From contig JAKBGP010000132.1 in the NCBI GenBank assembly GCA_021833045.1, positions 1 to 6,239 of the forward strand: a DNA stretch of 6,239 bases, written 5' to 3'. The notes under the pieces are model-generated. The model was not told the DNA's origin, searched no databases, and was given only the letters and a program-made list of their open reading frames with translations. This stretch comes from Thermoplasmata archaeon. GTDB lineage: Archaea; Thermoplasmatota; Thermoplasmata; Thermoplasmatales; Thermoplasmataceae. The position numbers were made by a program, and so were the translations under genes. How positions within the stretch are numbered: position 1 is the first letter of the stretch; the number at the start of each line of letters is the position of its first letter. This document shows, in pieces, positions 1-6,239 of the stretch.

Positions 1-2992
1 TTTCAAAATTTAATATTATATTCCTGATCTGATACTTTCCATATTCTATGGAATCATTCACTTTTCCTCTTTTATCTTCCAGCATATTAGATTCTTCAAG
101 ACCAAATTTATGTTTACTTGAAATGTCCAGTTTTCCTCCATTTTCAAGTGCATATGACCTCAACAGTACACCCTTTCCATTCTCGGTCTCCTTTATGTTC
201 TCAATTATTATATCATCCTCTGTTACTTTTAGTAACTGATCATTATATTTCATATTGGTTTCGCCTGCATGATCAATGACTATGGGTGGATGGAAAACAA
301 AGTTCAGTTCTCTGTAAACCTTTTTGTAGTCCTTCTCAGGAAGAATGAAAAATGTAACTTCTGTCTCTTTACCATCTGAAAATGGATTCGGGTACAGTGG
401 TGCTTTCAGGAGACTAATGCCCAGTGTATCATTTACGAAACTGTAACCATGTAGCTCCCTTGCTACGATAGAAAAACCCTTTGATTGATCAGACCAGTTG
501 ACAAATCTTAGGGCAGGGAACTCAAACTTTGCCTTATTTTTATCATCAGAGAAATCTCTTTCAACCATTCCAAAGGGAATTTCACACTTCAGTGTTTTGC
601 TTTTAATTTTTGAATTTATGAAGAATTTTACCAGTTTTTCTCTGTTCCTTAGATTTATTCTATTTCTTACCTCAATAAAACTATTGTTAGGGTTCATTAT
701 GAACCTCTGCTCAATAATTGAATCATCCTCATAATGTATTTTTACAGATACTATTGTGTTAACGCCATCCTGCTTGAAATCCATACTCTTTGTCTTTTCG
801 CTTAATAAATTTCCTGGGTTTAGAGTATCAAGATCTATATTCCAGGCATCAAATCTACCTGGCACATCCTCCAGCAATGCCAGATGACCACTAAAAATGA
901 TTCCTAAATCTCTTTCCACTGTTATATTACAGTTATCATCAACAATGAAGCTGTAATATTTTCCCTTTATGAAAACAGAATTCTTATCATTCTTAATTTC
1001 GAAGTCATTCTGGGAATTACTATTTACACTCAATGGCTTATCATTCAAATTTAGAGTAAAACTTGGAACTGATAAACTGACGTTTTGGCTTGATTCTTCC
1101 TTTCCAGATTTTTCTGATATGTAAATTGTGTTTCTTCTTAGGTCTATAGAAGAATTAATGTTATACTGACTTGTGTTAACAATCATGTTTCCAAATGGAA
1201 TTTTCATCTCTTTACAGTAAGCCTTTATGCTTTCATTGATAAATGATTCTGTATTTCTTATGGCCCTATCCAGATCGGAAAAAGCCTCATCGTATGCATA
1301 ATAATTAGCAGAACCAGGTAAAACATCATGAAATTGGGCAGTGAGTAATGTCTCCCATTCTTCTGATAGATCGTTATGTTGATGGCTTATATTATGAGAG
1401 TTTAGAACTGATTTTATAAAATCGCAGGCAATAAGTCTGTCTTCTAGCAGTGCAACTCTTCTCTTTATTCCATAATTTGTAGTATAAACGCCCCTGTGGG
1501 TTTCAACATAAAGCTCACCATTTACTTCAGGTGCATTTTTGGAATTATTCATAACATCTTTCAGAAACTCTTCCTGCTTAAATTCTGGTTTAGCATTTTT
1601 GGCTACCTCAGGAAGGAAATCAAGTAGTTCAAGCATCTCGGAATTTGGTCCACCTCCACCATCTCCATATCCGAACTGATATACATATGGATCATCAAAA
1701 TTATTTACATTGCTTAAAACCCTGTTGATCTCATCAAATTGCATATTACCGTTGTAGGTTGAGTTTACAAGAATAGTTGGTATGACTGTACCATCTATTC
1801 CACACCAATTAAAGAAAGTATGAGGGAAAACATTTGTGTCGTTCCATCTCAGTTTATGAGTAATGAAACTTTCAATCCCGGATTGTCTCATAATTTGTGG
1901 CAACTGGCCACTGAAACCAAATGTATCCGGAAGCCATCCTATTTTTGCATCAGAATTAAAATTTGCTTTGAAATAGTTTTGACCGTAAAGGAATTGTCTT
2001 GCAAGTGACTCACCTATAAGCAGATTCGTATCAGATTCTACCCACATACCTCCAACAGGCAACCATTTTCCCTCCCCTGCTAACTCCTTTATCCTGCTGA
2101 AGAGCTTAGAGTTTTTTTCTTTTGCCCATTTATAGAAAAGTGCTGAGCTTTGCGCAAAAACGAACTTATATCCATCATCAAACAGTCTTGTTACGTTTAA
2201 AAAGGACCTTTCAGTTTTCTTTTTTGTCTCACTGTATGGCCAGAGCCAGGCAGCGTCTATGTGACAGTGACCCATTGGGTAGATATTATGTTGTATCTTA
2301 ATTCCACTGTTATGAAGTATTTCTTCTAATGGACTAACACTAAAATTTCCGTAAGGTAGGTCAGCAAGTTTTCCATCGTTTACTGGCACAGAATAAAAGT
2401 CTACTAGTTCTTCATAACTTCCTTCGTTTTTGTGATCTATAATATCTGAAACGGTTAACTGCATAATATTTGGTGTGGCTTTCACCTTATAAAGAGATTC
2501 TAAAAACCCAGATATCAAAGTTTCATCATCTCTCGCGAGAGCACTTTTGATTATAGATTCAATCCTCAATGCAGCAGAAAATTTCTTCCAATCCACGGTT
2601 GCTAAGATTATTCTGTTAACTCTGAAACTCCACATATTACTGCCAAATAGTGAAGTTGAAGTTGCAATGATTTCAATGCTTTTTGGAGCTTTATCAAATG
2701 AAATATACCTGTGACCAGGGTCTATTGTCTGGATCTTATTGCCATCAAACTTTGCTATTCCTATCCCGCTCATGTCAAGGGCAATGAGATATTTTTGACC
2801 TTCATTTAATGGTTGTAATTCTGGCTGCAATTTAATAGATATTTCTTCGTCTGGAGTGCTCTTTTTAGAAAATGGTAACATCTGATTTTCACCATTTATT
2901 TTTATCTGGTTGATCAAAATAACATAATTGAAACACATTGCAATAATATCCTGAACCCTTCGTAATGCCTTTCTCTTAATGTCAGGTTTCAT
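1..2992 (-). CDS. GH38 alpha-mannosidase, cytosolic type (3' end cut by window edge)
   Basis: A long open frame of 997 codons runs unbroken from ATG at 2992 to the left edge. I checked the frame line by line and found no stop. An in-frame TGA (2996-2998) sits two codons upstream, so this is the earliest possible start. Family hallmarks of glycoside hydrolase 38 are present: GHCHIDAAWLWP (residues 241-252; H244 and D246 as zinc ligands), GWLPDTFGFSGQLP with D356 as the expected nucleophile, the LRWND segment around R382, GDGGGGP around D444, ETHRGVYTT (497-505) and QFHDVLPGS with H555 as the last metal ligand. Roughly, residues 1-235 are the N-terminal cap, 235-505 the catalytic barrel, 510-600 the helical middle domain and 620-997 the beta-sandwich region. 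There is no signal peptide, so it resembles the cytosolic MAN2C1/Ams1 class, which trims alpha-mannose from free or protein-linked glycans. The last residues (YQIRNIILNFE) look like the final beta strand of the family. The next codon begins with A, so the stop lies just outside. It probably has its own promoter. Substrate linkage cannot be read from sequence. Confidence 0.93.
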   Translation of the reverse strand, partial: MKPDIKRKALRRVQDIIAMCFNYVILINQIKINGENQMLPFSKKSTPDEEISIKLQPELQPLNEGQKYLIALDMSGIGIAKFDGNKIQTIDPGHRYISFDKAPKSIEIIATSTSLFGSNMWSFRVNRIILATVDWKKFSAALRIESIIKSALARDDETLISGFLESLYKVKATPNIMQLTVSDIIDHKNEGSYEELVDFYSVPVNDGKLADLPYGNFSVSPLEEILHNSGIKIQHNIYPMGHCHIDAAWLWPYSETKKKTERSFLNVTRLFDDGYKFVFAQSSALFYKWAKEKNSKLFSRIKELAGEGKWLPVGGMWVESDTNLLIGESLARQFLYGQNYFKANFNSDAKIGWLPDTFGFSGQLPQIMRQSGIESFITHKLRWNDTNVFPHTFFNWCGIDGTVIPTILVNSTYNGNMQFDEINRVLSNVNNFDDPYVYQFGYGDGGGGPNSEMLELLDFLPEVAKNAKPEFKQEEFLKDVMNNSKNAPEVNGELYVETHRGVYTTNYGIKRRVALLEDRLIACDFIKSVLNSHNISHQHNDLSEEWETLLTAQFHDVLPGSANYYAYDEAFSDLDRAIRNTESFINESIKAYCKEMKIPFGNMIVNTSQYNINSSIDLRRNTIYISEKSGKEESSQNVSLSVPSFTLNLNDKPLSVNSNSQNDFEIKNDKNSVFIKGKYYSFIVDDNCNITVERDLGIIFSGHLALLEDVPGRFDAWNIDLDTLNPGNLLSEKTKSMDFKQDGVNTIVSVKIHYEDDSIIEQRFIMNPNNSFIEVRNRINLRNREKLVKFFINSKIKSKTLKCEIPFGMVERDFSDDKNKAKFEFPALRFVNWSDQSKGFSIVARELHGYSFVNDTLGISLLKAPLYPNPFSDGKETEVTFFILPEKDYKKVYRELNFVFHPPIVIDHAGETNMKYNDQLLKVTEDDIIIENIKETENGKGVLLRSYALENGGKLDISSKHKFGLEESNMLEDKRGKVNDSIEYGKYQIRNIILNFE

Positions 2993-3008
2993 ATTTCAAA
3001 AGTTTGCT

Positions 3009-3026
3009 TCTATATATAGACTTTCT
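3009..3026 (-). promoter_or_regulatory. Probable archaeal BRE/TATA promoter of the alpha-mannosidase gene
   Basis: On the minus strand the box TCTATATA (3020-3013) follows the purine-rich AGAAAG (3026-3021), which fits a TFB-recognition element. The box centre is about 24 nt before the ATG at 2992, so transcription would start at or next to the start codon, giving a leaderless or nearly leaderless message. This agrees with the lack of any Shine-Dalgarno-like sequence in the 20 nt before the ATG. The box lies within a perfect 12-bp palindrome, TCTATATATAGA (3009-3020). Placement is by eye and assumes archaeal rules. Confidence 0.5.
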
Positions 3027-3077
3027 GAGAATATTCAATTTGTTGTACAATTAAATATCTGATCTTAATAGTTAAGC

Positions 3078-3082
3078 AAAAA
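3078..3082 (-). terminator. Possible oligo-T terminator after egtD
   Basis: A run of five T on the minus strand, in the context CTCTTTTTGC, lies about 30 nt after the egtD stop codon. Archaeal RNA polymerase can terminate at T-rich tracts without a hairpin, and no convincing stem is visible here. The run is short, so read-through into the alpha-mannosidase gene is possible. Confidence 0.25.
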
Positions 3083-3112
3083 GAGAATTAGAACGGATAA
3101 AGTCATCAACTC

Positions 3113-4066
3113 TTAAATTCCAATTAAAAACAGTGCAAAGTAGTTGTTATTATCTTTCCAAATTTTTCTTACTTTCAGATGATTTCTAACTGCAAGACTT
3201 GTAAACTCATCAATGTCATATTTATATGAATTCTCTGTATGTATTCGCTCACCCTTTTTCAGTAATATCTTGTTCCCATCCAGATCAAGAATTATATCTC
3301 TTCCCGCTTCAATGTGCATTTCTATTCTTCCTTTCTTTTCATTATAAAAAGCTACATGTTTGAAATCAGACTTATCAAGGTTTAATCTAAATTCCCTGTT
3401 AATACGATCTATTAAATTTAAATTAAATTCCGCAGTTATAGATTCGCTATCATTATATGCCTTCTCAAGAACCTGTTTATCCTTTTTGAGATCAACTCCT
3501 ACTAATACCCCATCTTCAGGACCCAACATTTCAGTGCAAGTTTGAAGGAACCTTGAAGTAGTTTCAGGTTCGAAATTACCTATGCTTGATCCGAGAAAAA
3601 TTGCAATAATATTTCCTTCCAGATCAAGAAAAGGTATTTTGAAAGGCTTGGTGTAATCAACGCACATGGGAACTACATTCAGTGATGGATACATTGCTGC
3701 AATATTGTGTGATGAATACTGAAGAGCTGAAATGGATATGTCCATTGGAACATATGCCTTTATCTGTTTACAATGATTCAATATGATCTGGGTCTTCTTC
3801 GATCCTCCACTTCCGTATTCAAAGAGGGCACTTCCTTCCTTAAAGTATGTACATATTTCTCCAATGTTATCCTCAAGAATTTTTCTTTCTGTTCTTGTTG
3901 GGTAATATTCCTTAGTTTCAGTTATTTTTTCGAATAGCATTGAGCCCTTTTCATCATAGAAGAATTTTGGATTTATTTCCTTTGGATTCTTTTTTAACCC
4001 TTCTATTATCTCTTTCTTAAATTCTCCTGTTTCAGGTTTCATGTCTATTATTTTTATTTCACTCAC
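3113..4066 (-). CDS. egtD: EgtD, L-histidine N-alpha-methyltransferase (ergothioneine biosynthesis)
   Basis: A 317-residue protein, close to the usual length of about 320. EgtD uses three S-adenosylmethionines to convert histidine into hercynine in the cytoplasm, the first step of ergothioneine synthesis. The N-terminal family signature is present: NPKFFYDEKGSMLFE (32-46), then EYYPTRTER (53-61). The SAM-binding loop is EYGSGGSKKT (83-92), with acidic residues D109 and D137 further on. Compared with mycobacterial EgtD from memory, the histidine-binding residues are all kept: Y37 and Y54, N164 in GSSIGNF, Y204 in AYNDSESITAEFN, and the E278/S280 pair in TENSYKY. Translation starts at GTG (4066-4064), overlapping the egtB stop as GTGA. 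A GGTGAT ribosome binding site lies 5 nt upstream. An internal ATG at codon 9 is a weaker alternative start, because it has no such site. The gene is co-transcribed with egtB, whose substrate it supplies. No frameshift or missing key residue is seen. Confidence 0.95.
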   Translation of the reverse strand: MSEIKIIDMKPETGEFKKEIIEGLKKNPKEINPKFFYDEKGSMLFEKITETKEYYPTRTERKILEDNIGEICTYFKEGSALFEYGSGGSKKTQIILNHCKQIKAYVPMDISISALQYSSHNIAAMYPSLNVVPMCVDYTKPFKIPFLDLEGNIIAIFLGSSIGNFEPETTSRFLQTCTEMLGPEDGVLVGVDLKKDKQVLEKAYNDSESITAEFNLNLIDRINREFRLNLDKSDFKHVAFYNEKKGRIEMHIEAGRDIILDLDGNKILLKKGERIHTENSYKYDIDEFTSLAVRNHLKVRKIWKDNNNYFALFLIGI

Positions 4067-5313
4067 TCAACATCACCTGCAAGCCTCAATCCACTGAACA
4101 TCCATCTTTTTTCCGGAGTAAAGAAGTTTCTGTATGTGTGTCTTATGTGTTCTCTTGGTGTTACACACGAACCGCCTCTAAGTACCATCTGCCCAGACAT
4201 AAATTTGTGATTATATTCTCCAATAGAGCCCTCAAGTGGTTTGCTTCTTGGATAGGGTAAATAGGCACTTCTTGTCCATTCCCAAAGGTCTCCTATTGCT
4301 TGTTTTACTGAGTTTGAATATGGTGGCAGCGGTTTGAAGAAATTGTTTTCCATGAAATTTTCATTTTTTGTTATTGGCTCATTCATGAAGGCAACCTCCC
4401 ACTCCTCTTCTGTAGGTAGTCTTTTGCCAGCCCATGTAGCATACGCGTCTGCCTCATAATAGCTTAAATGCGACACTGGATCATCAGGATTTAGTTTTCC
4501 CTTTCCATCTAGGTTGAATTGACTATAGAAATCTCCTTCTTTTATCCAGTACAGTGGGGATCTTATATTTTCTCTATTTATCCATGACCATCCTTCTGAT
4601 AGCCACAGTTTAGGATTTTCATAACCACCATCTCTCATAAACTCCAGGTATTCCTTGTTAGTCACAAGCCGATCTCCTATCTCAAAATCTTCTAAGTACA
4701 CTTTGTGTCTTGGATATTCATTATCAAACTTAAATTCATTTCCTGAATTCCCAATTTCATATTCTCCGCCCTTAATCCTTTTGTATTTTAGGGGTCTCGA
4801 ACTGTATTTGGGGAGCTTACTTATTTTTGTATAAACAGGCAAAATAGGGTTATTGAAGAAATTGGATTTTATGTCCATCAGCATAAGCTCCTGATGTTGT
4901 TGCTCATGGTTTATTCCCAGTTCTATAAGAGAATGAATATCTGGATTTTCGATAATGGATTCATTTCTGAGAATATTATCATCTATGTATTTCCTGTATT
5001 CTAGTATTTCATCAACCCCAGGCCTTGACTGTGTCCCTCTTAAATTTTTTGGAAAGAAATTTCCCACTGTTTCATAATAGGAATTAAAAAGATAGTCATA
5101 CTTTTCATTAAATTTTTTATAACCCTTGACAAATGTTGAAAGTATGAATTTTTCAAAGAACCAGGTCGTGTGTGCCAGATGCCATCTAACAGGACTGGTA
5201 TCGTTTCCTACCTGAACAATCATATCTTCCACTGTTAATGGTTCTGTTAGCGAAACTGTTTTGTTTCTAACAGCAATGAATTTGTCCACTAATTTCATCT
5301 GATATTCAGTCAT
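4063..5313 (-). CDS. egtB: EgtB, hercynine sulfoxide synthase (DinB-like plus FGE-sulfatase domains)
   Basis: A 416-residue non-haem iron enzyme that uses O2 to join a thiol to the imidazole C2 of hercynine, giving a sulfoxide: the central step of ergothioneine synthesis. The N-terminal DinB-like helical domain (about 10-155) carries the three-histidine iron site: H48 in WHLAHTTWF, and H136 and H140 in NHEQQHQELML. The C-terminal formylglycine-generating-enzyme-like domain (about 177-416) begins KRIKGGEYEIG. It continues with SYYEADAYATWAGKRLPTEEEWE, GDLWEWT (341-347), VLRGGSC (377-383) and ends near FSGLRLAGD (406-414). The segment NSYYETVG (77-84) with the pair Y79-Y80, followed by RGTQSRP (92-98), resembles EgtB enzymes outside actinobacteria, some of which use cysteine rather than gamma-glutamylcysteine. 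That substrate call is an inference. The ATG at 5313 is preferred over the ATG at codon 6 because a TATA-like box lies about 27 nt before it. It is first gene of the egtBD operon. Confidence 0.95.
   Translation of the reverse strand: MTEYQMKLVDKFIAVRNKTVSLTEPLTVEDMIVQVGNDTSPVRWHLAHTTWFFEKFILSTFVKGYKKFNEKYDYLFNSYYETVGNFFPKNLRGTQSRPGVDEILEYRKYIDDNILRNESIIENPDIHSLIELGINHEQQHQELMLMDIKSNFFNNPILPVYTKISKLPKYSSRPLKYKRIKGGEYEIGNSGNEFKFDNEYPRHKVYLEDFEIGDRLVTNKEYLEFMRDGGYENPKLWLSEGWSWINRENIRSPLYWIKEGDFYSQFNLDGKGKLNPDDPVSHLSYYEADAYATWAGKRLPTEEEWEVAFMNEPITKNENFMENNFFKPLPPYSNSVKQAIGDLWEWTRSAYLPYPRSKPLEGSIGEYNHKFMSGQMVLRGGSCVTPREHIRHTYRNFFTPEKRWMFSGLRLAGDVE
4072..4077 (-). promoter_or_regulatory. Ribosome binding site of egtD
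   Basis: GGTGAT on the minus strand, inside the last codons of egtB, ends 5 nt before the GTG start of egtD. It is fully complementary to the conserved AUCACC near the 3' end of 16S rRNA. It decides the GTG start at 4066 and, with the 4-nt gene overlap, points to translational coupling of egtD to egtB. No other gene in the window has such a site. Confidence 0.75.
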
Positions 5314-5335
5314 ATTTACTAATCATTAACATTAT

Positions 5336-5349
5336 TTTAATAGTTATGC
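5336..5349 (-). promoter_or_regulatory. Putative BRE/TATA promoter of the egtBD operon
   Basis: On the minus strand GCATAA (5349-5344) is followed directly by CTATTAAA (5343-5336), a fair match to an archaeal BRE plus TATA box. The box centre lies about 26-27 nt before the egtB ATG, the spacing expected for a leaderless transcript, and no Shine-Dalgarno-like sequence precedes that ATG. The box is not a strong consensus and the surrounding DNA is very A+T-rich, so chance matches are likely. Confidence 0.4.
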
Positions 5350-5532
5350 AGTAGAACCAGATGCATTAGAGAGAAAATTTTTATTATGCTTACTGGTTAC
5401 GCATCTCTGATTAAGATCGCATTATATCGAATTGAAGCAATCCCACTACTAATTATCATACTTAACCAAACGATAAGAAAATATCACATATAATTTATTA
5501 AAAGATTATATTTTTCTATAAGCCTGCTGTTT

Positions 5533-5538
5533 AAAAAA
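5533..5538 (-). terminator. Possible oligo-T terminator after argH
   Basis: Six consecutive T on the minus strand, in the context TCTTTTTTAAAC, lie about 20 nt after the argH stop codon. This suits intrinsic archaeal termination at T-tracts. No clear hairpin precedes it. Together with the 244-bp gap it suggests that argH and egtBD are separate transcription units. Confidence 0.35.
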
Positions 5539-5557
5539 GATTTGCCCTTAAAATTTA

Positions 5558-6239
5558 TTATTTTAATGAATCATTTGTTATTATGGCTTTTACCTCGTTT
5601 AACATTTCTTCTCTAGGTTTTCTCCAGGAATTAAGAAGCTCTATTCTTTTTTCTTTAGCCTTTAAAATATCCACATTACTTACAGATTCAAATTCATACG
5701 GTTGGTGAAATTCAAGAGGTATATTCTTCTTTATAATTTCCCCTACAGTAACATATGCATCTTTCCACGACTTTCCTGTTTGAAAGATTGAATATGCTTC
5801 AGCAGTTGCATTAATTGAATTTTCCATCGAATCAAAAGCCCTTTTTTCGTCCAGCGTGAACTTCATCATGAAGCCATGAAAGTGATTCAGAATTTTCTCA
5901 CATAAGATTATAAATTTTATAGTTTTGTCCTTTGAAATCTGGAATTCTCTATGGTATCCCGTTCCCTTATTCATTAATATTGTAGCTGTAGAAACACAGT
6001 TTCCAATGGCTTCGGAAGCATAACCCTGAACAAGTTCAAGAAAGTCTGGATTCCTTTTATTTGGCATTAACGAACTCCCTGTGGAAAAGCCATCAGGGAG
6101 CGTTATGAAGGGGTTGGTGCCTCCACTGAAATTAATAAAGTCCTGTGAAATCTTAGATAAAAAAGTCATAAGCCTCAAAAGAAATATTGATATGTCTAAA
6201 TCGTCAATTCCACGATAAAAACTTCCTGACATGGGGTTC
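5558..6239 (-). CDS. argH: Argininosuccinate lyase, C-terminal half (5' end cut by window edge)
   Basis: About 227 codons are visible, roughly half of a typical 440-470-residue argininosuccinate lyase. The enzyme splits argininosuccinate into arginine and fumarate, the last step of arginine synthesis. The frame stays open to the right edge. The ATG at 6232 is internal: the EPMSGSFY stretch around it aligns with the region before the catalytic loop, so the true start lies outside. Evidence is the fumarase/aspartase superfamily signature GSSLMPNKRNPD (6079-6044), whose serines include the catalytic base. Before it is a segment like the family's SRLAEDLILWSS, here SKISQDFINFSG, and after it GYHREFQ where GYNRDLQ is usual. 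Two changes within the signature (N for Q and R for K) mark it as a divergent member. Adenylosuccinate lyase is less likely because the spacing to the GYHREFQ motif and the C-terminal helical region follow the ArgH pattern. It ends at TAA (5560-5558). Confidence 0.85.
   Translation of the reverse strand, partial: NPMSGSFYRGIDDLDISIFLLRLMTFLSKISQDFINFSGGTNPFITLPDGFSTGSSLMPNKRNPDFLELVQGYASEAIGNCVSTATILMNKGTGYHREFQISKDKTIKFIILCEKILNHFHGFMMKFTLDEKRAFDSMENSINATAEAYSIFQTGKSWKDAYVTVGEIIKKNIPLEFHQPYEFESVSNVDILKAKEKRIELLNSWRKPREEMLNEVKAIITNDSLK

Larger units (their letters stand above)
5314..5557. other. Intergenic region between argH and egtB
   Basis: These 244 bp hold no gene I can support. The right end has an oligo-T stretch after argH, and the left end has the TATA-like element of egtBD. 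The middle is A+T-rich with several TATA-like words on both strands. No tRNA, stable hairpin or repeat array is apparent. A 35-codon frame on the plus strand (ATG at 5386, TAA ending at 5493) has no clear promoter or ribosome binding site and is not called. Confidence 0.6.

Noticed and set aside
48..734. Plus-strand open frames at 48-239 and 498-734
   Set aside because: Both lie opposite the alpha-mannosidase coding frame, are Ser/Phe/Leu-rich as expected of antisense reading in A+T-rich DNA, and show no family motif.
1820..2008. Plus-strand open frame of 62 codons
   Set aside because: It is antisense to the best-conserved catalytic part of the alpha-mannosidase (around D356 and R382) and has no independent support.
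3360..3545. Plus-strand open frame of 61 codons
   Set aside because: It is antisense to the EgtD substrate-binding region, which is conserved in sequence on the minus strand.
5350..5410. Possible inverted repeat between AGATGCATTAGAGAGA and GCATCTCTGA
   Set aside because: The arms pair only in part, with mismatches and a long A+T-rich loop. This is not enough to call a structured RNA or operator.
5386..5493. 35-codon plus-strand frame starting MLTGYASLIKIALYRIEA
   Set aside because: It is short, has no ribosome binding site or well-placed TATA box, and lies in A+T-rich intergenic DNA where a frame of this length arises by chance. It has a mildly hydrophobic stretch, but nothing recognisable.
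6230..6232. ATG at 6232 as the true start of the lyase gene
   Set aside because: The frame is open upstream to the window edge and the protein would lack the N-terminal half of the lyase fold, so this methionine is internal.

Overview
The window is A+T-rich (roughly two thirds A+T, judged by eye). Every gene I can support lies on the minus strand, so transcription runs from right to left. The source looks like an archaeon, possibly related to Thermoplasmatales. The reasons are: the first genes of transcription units lack a Shine-Dalgarno site but have TATA-like boxes about 25 nt before the ATG; the internal gene of the operon has a GGTGAT ribosome binding site; the 3' gene is a cytosolic GH38 alpha-mannosidase without a signal peptide; and ATA and AGA/AGG codons are common. 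This placement is an inference, and an A+T-rich bacterium is not excluded.

Layout, in the direction of transcription. (1) 6239-5558 is the C-terminal half of an argininosuccinate lyase (argH), cut by the right edge of the window and followed by an oligo-T stretch. (2) 5557-5314 is an intergenic region of 244 bp with a TATA-like element close to its downstream end. (3) 5313-4063 is egtB, the non-haem iron sulfoxide synthase of ergothioneine biosynthesis. It overlaps by 4 nt (4) 4066-3113, egtD, the histidine N-alpha-trimethyltransferase, which starts at GTG. (5) 3112-2993 is a 120-bp intergenic region with a T-run and a TATA box inside a perfect 12-bp palindrome. (6) 2992-1 is a GH38 alpha-mannosidase, open for 997 codons and cut by the left edge, probably only a few codons before its end.

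The core of the window is the egtBD pair. EgtD would turn histidine into hercynine with three methyl groups from S-adenosylmethionine. EgtB would then use O2 and Fe(II) to couple a thiol (cysteine or gamma-glutamylcysteine) to the hercynine imidazole as a sulfoxide. The ligand set and substrate-binding residues are intact in both proteins. No egtA, egtC or egtE is present. The tyrosine pair Y79-Y80 in EgtB suggests the cysteine-using class, which would need only a C-S lyase from elsewhere in the genome. The flanking arginine-biosynthesis and glycan-degradation genes appear to be separate units with unrelated jobs.
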